From: Corynebacterium sp.
GTDB lineage: Bacteria; Actinomycetota; Actinomycetes; Mycobacteriales; Mycobacteriaceae
Length of the DNA stretch: 23,505 bases
Assembly (NCBI RefSeq): GCF_030152825.1
Contig: NZ_JASLIP010000039.1
Span: 1 to 23,505, forward strand
Direction of reading: 5' to 3'
Positions 21,094 to 23,505 of the stretch are shown one piece after another; position 1 is the stretch's first letter; every line of letters starts with the position of its first letter. The notes under the pieces are model-generated. The model was not told the DNA's origin. It did no database searches and was given only the letters and a program-made list of their open reading frames with translations. A program made the position numbers and the translations under genes.

Positions 21094-22599
21094 TTAAGCC
21101 GTGGCGGTTTCCTTCGCTGCGGCTTCTTGCTCTGCCGTGGTCCTCTTCGGGATGAACAGGCTGGTCAGTGCAGCCAGACCCAGGATGATGCCACCCACCA
21201 GGAAGGCCGTGGTGTAGCCCGCGGCGGAATCCGAGCCCTCTGGGGAACCCACCACCTGGAACACCGGCAGCACCGCGAAGGAAATACCCGCACCCAGGTT
21301 GAAGGCCGCGGAGTTCATGCCCGGCAGGAAGCCCTGGTTATCCTGCGGCGAGTTCACCACACCCAGGTTGTTCAGCACGATATTGCCGATACCCGCATAG
21401 GTCACGCCCAGCAGGATCACGCCCACGATCAGCACGATCTTCGAGCGCGTACCCACGAACGCCAGCAGGAACAGCAGCAGCATGGACGCTATATTGGACA
21501 GGCGCAGCAGGTTCGCATAACCCACCTTCGGCGCCAGGCGACCAGCGAACGGGCCCACCGCCCAACCGACCAGTGCGTACGGGGTCAGGAGCAGCAGGGA
21601 CGCCATCGTCGCCCGCATGCCGAAACCAGCCTCCGCGTTCTGCGCCAGGGACGGTGCCACACCGTTGACGGCCGCGAACACGCCCGTCATCGTCAGGACG
21701 GTGGTCAGCAGCAGACCCCAGGTCTCGCGGCGGCGCAGGTACTTCGGCGCGACCAGCGGGGCCGCACCAGCGGTGTTCTCCTGGCGGGTCTCCCAGCGCC
21801 AGAAGATGGCGAACACGATCAGACCAGCCGCCACCAGGCCGATGACGTAGAACCAATCCGCGGCGGCACCCTTGCCGGCCTCGTTCGCGGCCAGTGTGAT
21901 GGACAGCACGGAGACGACCAGGACGGTCGCGCCGATCCAGTCCATGCGGACGTTATCGGAAGGCTTGGACTCCGGCGCGAACATTGCGACCACGATGGTG
22001 GCGACCGCGCCGACGGCGAAGATCAGCCAGAACACGGAGCGGAAGCCCCAGTGCTCAGCCATCCAGCCGGAGAGCAGTACGTCGATACCCGCAACACCAC
22101 CGTTGATCGCGGCGATCAGGCCCATCAACGTGCCGAGGCGAACCTCGTCCTTGACCTGGCTGCGCAGGATGATCAGCGTCATCGGGATGGTCGGGCCCGA
22201 AATGCCCTGCAGCGCGCGGGCGACCATCAGGACGCCGATGTTCGGCGCGAGGGCGGCGAGCAGGCCACCCAGGGACATCACGGCCAGCATGATGACGAGG
22301 ATGCGGCGGCGTCCCACGATGTCCGAGAGGCGTGGGAGGAACAGGCCACACATCGCGCCACCGGTGAAGAAGGCGGTCTGGGTCAGCCCCACCGCGGATT
22401 CGTCGGTGTTGAGCTCCGTGGCCATCGTGCGCAGCACCGGGGAGAGCATCGAGGCGTTGAGCTGGAATGCCACCGCCGCGGTGATGAGCACGAACATGAG
22501 CAGTGGCAGGCCGCCCTTGCGCGAATCCACCGGGTCGATGACCGGGGCCGCGGCGGCGGGGTTGTTCGGCCCGCCTGAGCGGGGCGTAGTTGCGTTCAT
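21094..22599 (-). CDS. MFS transporter (possible nucleoside importer)
   Basis: This 501-aa membrane protein has 12-14 hydrophobic segments and the MFS loop motif PRLSDIVGRRR between helices 2 and 3, with a polar N-terminus of about 30 residues and a charged C-terminal tail. The length suits the DHA/14-helix branch, which includes drug exporters, but context points elsewhere. The gene upstream on the same strand encodes a nucleoside hydrolase, and in C. glutamicum an MFS protein (UriT) imports uridine and is encoded with a hydrolase (UriH). Nucleoside import is therefore a reasonable inference. ATG 22599 has no Shine-Dalgarno but has a promoter 6 nt upstream, so it is leaderless and separately transcribed. 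Confidence 0.92.
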   Translation of the reverse strand: MNATTPRSGGPNNPAAAAPVIDPVDSRKGGLPLLMFVLITAAVAFQLNASMLSPVLRTMATELNTDESAVGLTQTAFFTGGAMCGLFLPRLSDIVGRRRILVIMLAVMSLGGLLAALAPNIGVLMVARALQGISGPTIPMTLIILRSQVKDEVRLGTLMGLIAAINGGVAGIDVLLSGWMAEHWGFRSVFWLIFAVGAVATIVVAMFAPESKPSDNVRMDWIGATVLVVSVLSITLAANEAGKGAAADWFYVIGLVAAGLIVFAIFWRWETRQENTAGAAPLVAPKYLRRRETWGLLLTTVLTMTGVFAAVNGVAPSLAQNAEAGFGMRATMASLLLLTPYALVGWAVGPFAGRLAPKVGYANLLRLSNIASMLLLFLLAFVGTRSKIVLIVGVILLGVTYAGIGNIVLNNLGVVNSPQDNQGFLPGMNSAAFNLGAGISFAVLPVFQVVGSPEGSDSAAGYTTAFLVGGIILGLAALTSLFIPKRTTAEQEAAAKETATA

Positions 22600-22605
22600 A
22601 TATGC

Positions 22606-22634
22606 AGGATAAGCGGGCGATTCGTGCTAGTCCA
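22606..22634 (-). promoter_or_regulatory. SigA-type leaderless promoter of the MFS gene
   Basis: On the minus strand TGGACT (22634-22629) is followed after 17 nt by TATCCT (22611-22606), a good -35/-10 pair. The ATG at 22599 starts 6 nt after the -10, so transcription should begin at or next to the start codon. Confidence 0.65.
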
Positions 22635-22690
22635 CACTTTTTCCTGTGATGTTGGCTGCACGCCCGCGCTGGCTCGCCCCGCGTACGCGC

Positions 22691-22711
22691 TTCTTGTGCG
22701 ATTCTTGTGCG
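22691..22711. repeat. Tandem TTCTTGTGCG repeat
   Basis: TTCTTGTGCG occurs at 22691-22700 and 22702-22711, one base apart. The second copy runs into the left arm of the large inverted repeat. Function unknown. Confidence 0.5.
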
Positions 22712-22769
22712 TTTTGCAGAGTTTGATGTCGGAAACCCGCCCAAAATCGACCTCAAACTCTGCAAAACG
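22710..22769. repeat. Long inverted repeat, AT-richer than its surroundings
   Basis: CGTTTTGCAGAGTTTGA (22710-22726) is perfectly repeated inverted at 22753-22769. The pairing extends to about 22 bp (22710-22731 with 22748-22769) with one mismatch around a 16-nt loop. It stands 47 bp after the stop of the nucleoside hydrolase on the minus strand. It could be that gene's terminator (no T-tract follows), a regulator site, or a dispersed palindromic repeat. Confidence 0.75.
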
Positions 22770-22816
22770 GGAAAAGGGAGGGGCCCGCCCCGCTCCCCTG
22801 CCCTAGCCGAGCGGGC

Positions 22817-23505
22817 CTAGCCGCGGAAGCCCGTGTCCCCGATGCGGGTCAGCGCATCAACCAGCAGGTCCCAGAAGTGATCCACGTCCACGTCCACGCC
22901 GACGCGGTGCCGCACCGGCTCCACGTGCTCGCCGTAGGTATCCATGCCCGCGCAGGCGTAATCATCCGTCAGGCACAAAGCGGAAGGATCGCCCGGCTGC
23001 TCAGCCGTCTGATCCTGCGCGCCCCAGGTGCGCCGCAGGTCAACTACGGTCATGCCGCGGGTGTACTCACCCTTGGTCTCCACGACAACCGGGGCTGCCA
23101 CGGTGCGCAGCACCTCCGGATCAGCCACCGCCGCAACGGCCAGCGGGTCGTGCATCGGCGGCCCCGGGTAACGGCGCTCCTTCATGTACGCGCCCCCGAA
23201 GAACTCCACGAGCTCCGCGATGAACTGCGCGACGTCCGTGCCCACGGCCTTGAGCTGCTCCATGCGGGACGGAACCGCGAGCACCTTGTGGGTGACGTCC
23301 AAACCAACCATCGTGACCGGCCACTCCGCGTCGAAGACGATCGCGGCGGCCTCCGGGTCAGCGAGGATGTTGAACTCCGCGGACGGGGTCATGTTGCCGG
23401 TGTGGTGTCCGCCGCCCATCAGCGTCACGCCCGCGACGCGGGAGACGAGCTCCGGGTAACGGCGTGCGAACAGGCCAATGTTGGTCAGCGCGCCGGTCGG
23501 CACGA
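22817..23505 (-). CDS. Inosine/uridine-preferring nucleoside hydrolase, C-terminal part (cut by window edge)
   Basis: About 229 residues are visible; the N-terminus lies beyond the right edge. The visible start reads (V)PTGALTNIGLFARRYP, which is the internal GPLTN-type motif of the family, so roughly the first 110-120 residues, including the DTD calcium site, are missing. MGGG...N...AEFNILADPEAA follows, then LDVTHKVL and the active-site HDPLAVA segment, all typical of Ca2+-dependent N-ribohydrolases that split nucleosides into ribose and base. The MFS gene downstream on the same strand suggests nucleoside scavenging. The TAG stop is at 22817. The base preference cannot be told. Confidence 0.93.
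   Translation of the reverse strand, partial: VPTGALTNIGLFARRYPELVSRVAGVTLMGGGHHTGNMTPSAEFNILADPEAAAIVFDAEWPVTMVGLDVTHKVLAVPSRMEQLKAVGTDVAQFIAELVEFFGGAYMKERRYPGPPMHDPLAVAAVADPEVLRTVAAPVVVETKGEYTRGMTVVDLRRTWGAQDQTAEQPGDPSALCLTDDYACAGMDTYGEHVEPVRHRVGVDVDVDHFWDLLVDALTRIGDTGFRG

Noticed and set aside
1..23505. tRNA, rRNA, CRISPR array, insertion sequence or phage genes
   Set aside because: No cloverleaf, rRNA signature, regularly spaced repeats, transposase or integrase was seen on either strand by reading. A search with dedicated models was not possible.

Overview
The window is GC-rich (about 65%) actinobacterial DNA from near a replication origin, most likely from a Corynebacterium. Between about 0.3 and 15.3 kb the gene order is the origin-proximal block of Mycobacteriales (M. 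tuberculosis Rv3916c to Rv3907c): GNAT-like protein, cwlM, trxA, trxB, sigM, murJ/mviN, DUF6049-type protein, mutT4-like Nudix, pcnA. The left edge should therefore abut parB. A perfect ParB-binding site (parS, 81-96) supports this. The genus is an inference from gene order and from the absence of the mycobacterial anti-sigma gene between sigM and trxB.

Layout. 1-288: intergenic, with parS and a possible terminator. 289-1113 (+): GNAT-like protein, convergent with cwlM across a strong bidirectional terminator. 1313-13587 (-): a head-to-tail block of seven genes, mutT4-like Nudix > DUF6049-type secreted membrane protein > MurJ fusion > sigM > trxB > trxA > cwlM. It covers lipid II flipping and its control (MurJ with pseudokinase, CwlM pseudo-amidase), an ECF sigma factor and the thioredoxin system. 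An ECF-type promoter right after the sigM stop fits SigM/SigH control of trxB. 13709-15280 (+): CCA-adding enzyme, divergent from the Nudix gene.

15449-23505 is accessory metabolism. It holds a second Nudix hydrolase (+); an SBF-like (SLC10/BASS) transporter (-); a three-gene (+) operon of a GMC flavo-oxidoreductase, a small protein of unknown function and an aldehyde dehydrogenase, which looks like an alcohol > aldehyde > acid oxidation module; and, on the minus strand, a nucleoside hydrolase cut by the right edge followed by an MFS transporter. Several of these genes lack a Shine-Dalgarno sequence and carry a -10 box 6-7 nt before the start codon, so leaderless transcripts are likely.

The most notable non-coding features are two DnaA-box-like sequences between two strong hairpins in the murJ-sigM spacer, a near-perfect 22-bp inverted repeat at 22710-22769, and a switch of G/C strand bias after pcnA and again inside the aldehyde dehydrogenase gene. 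No tRNA, rRNA, CRISPR array, insertion sequence or phage gene was recognised.
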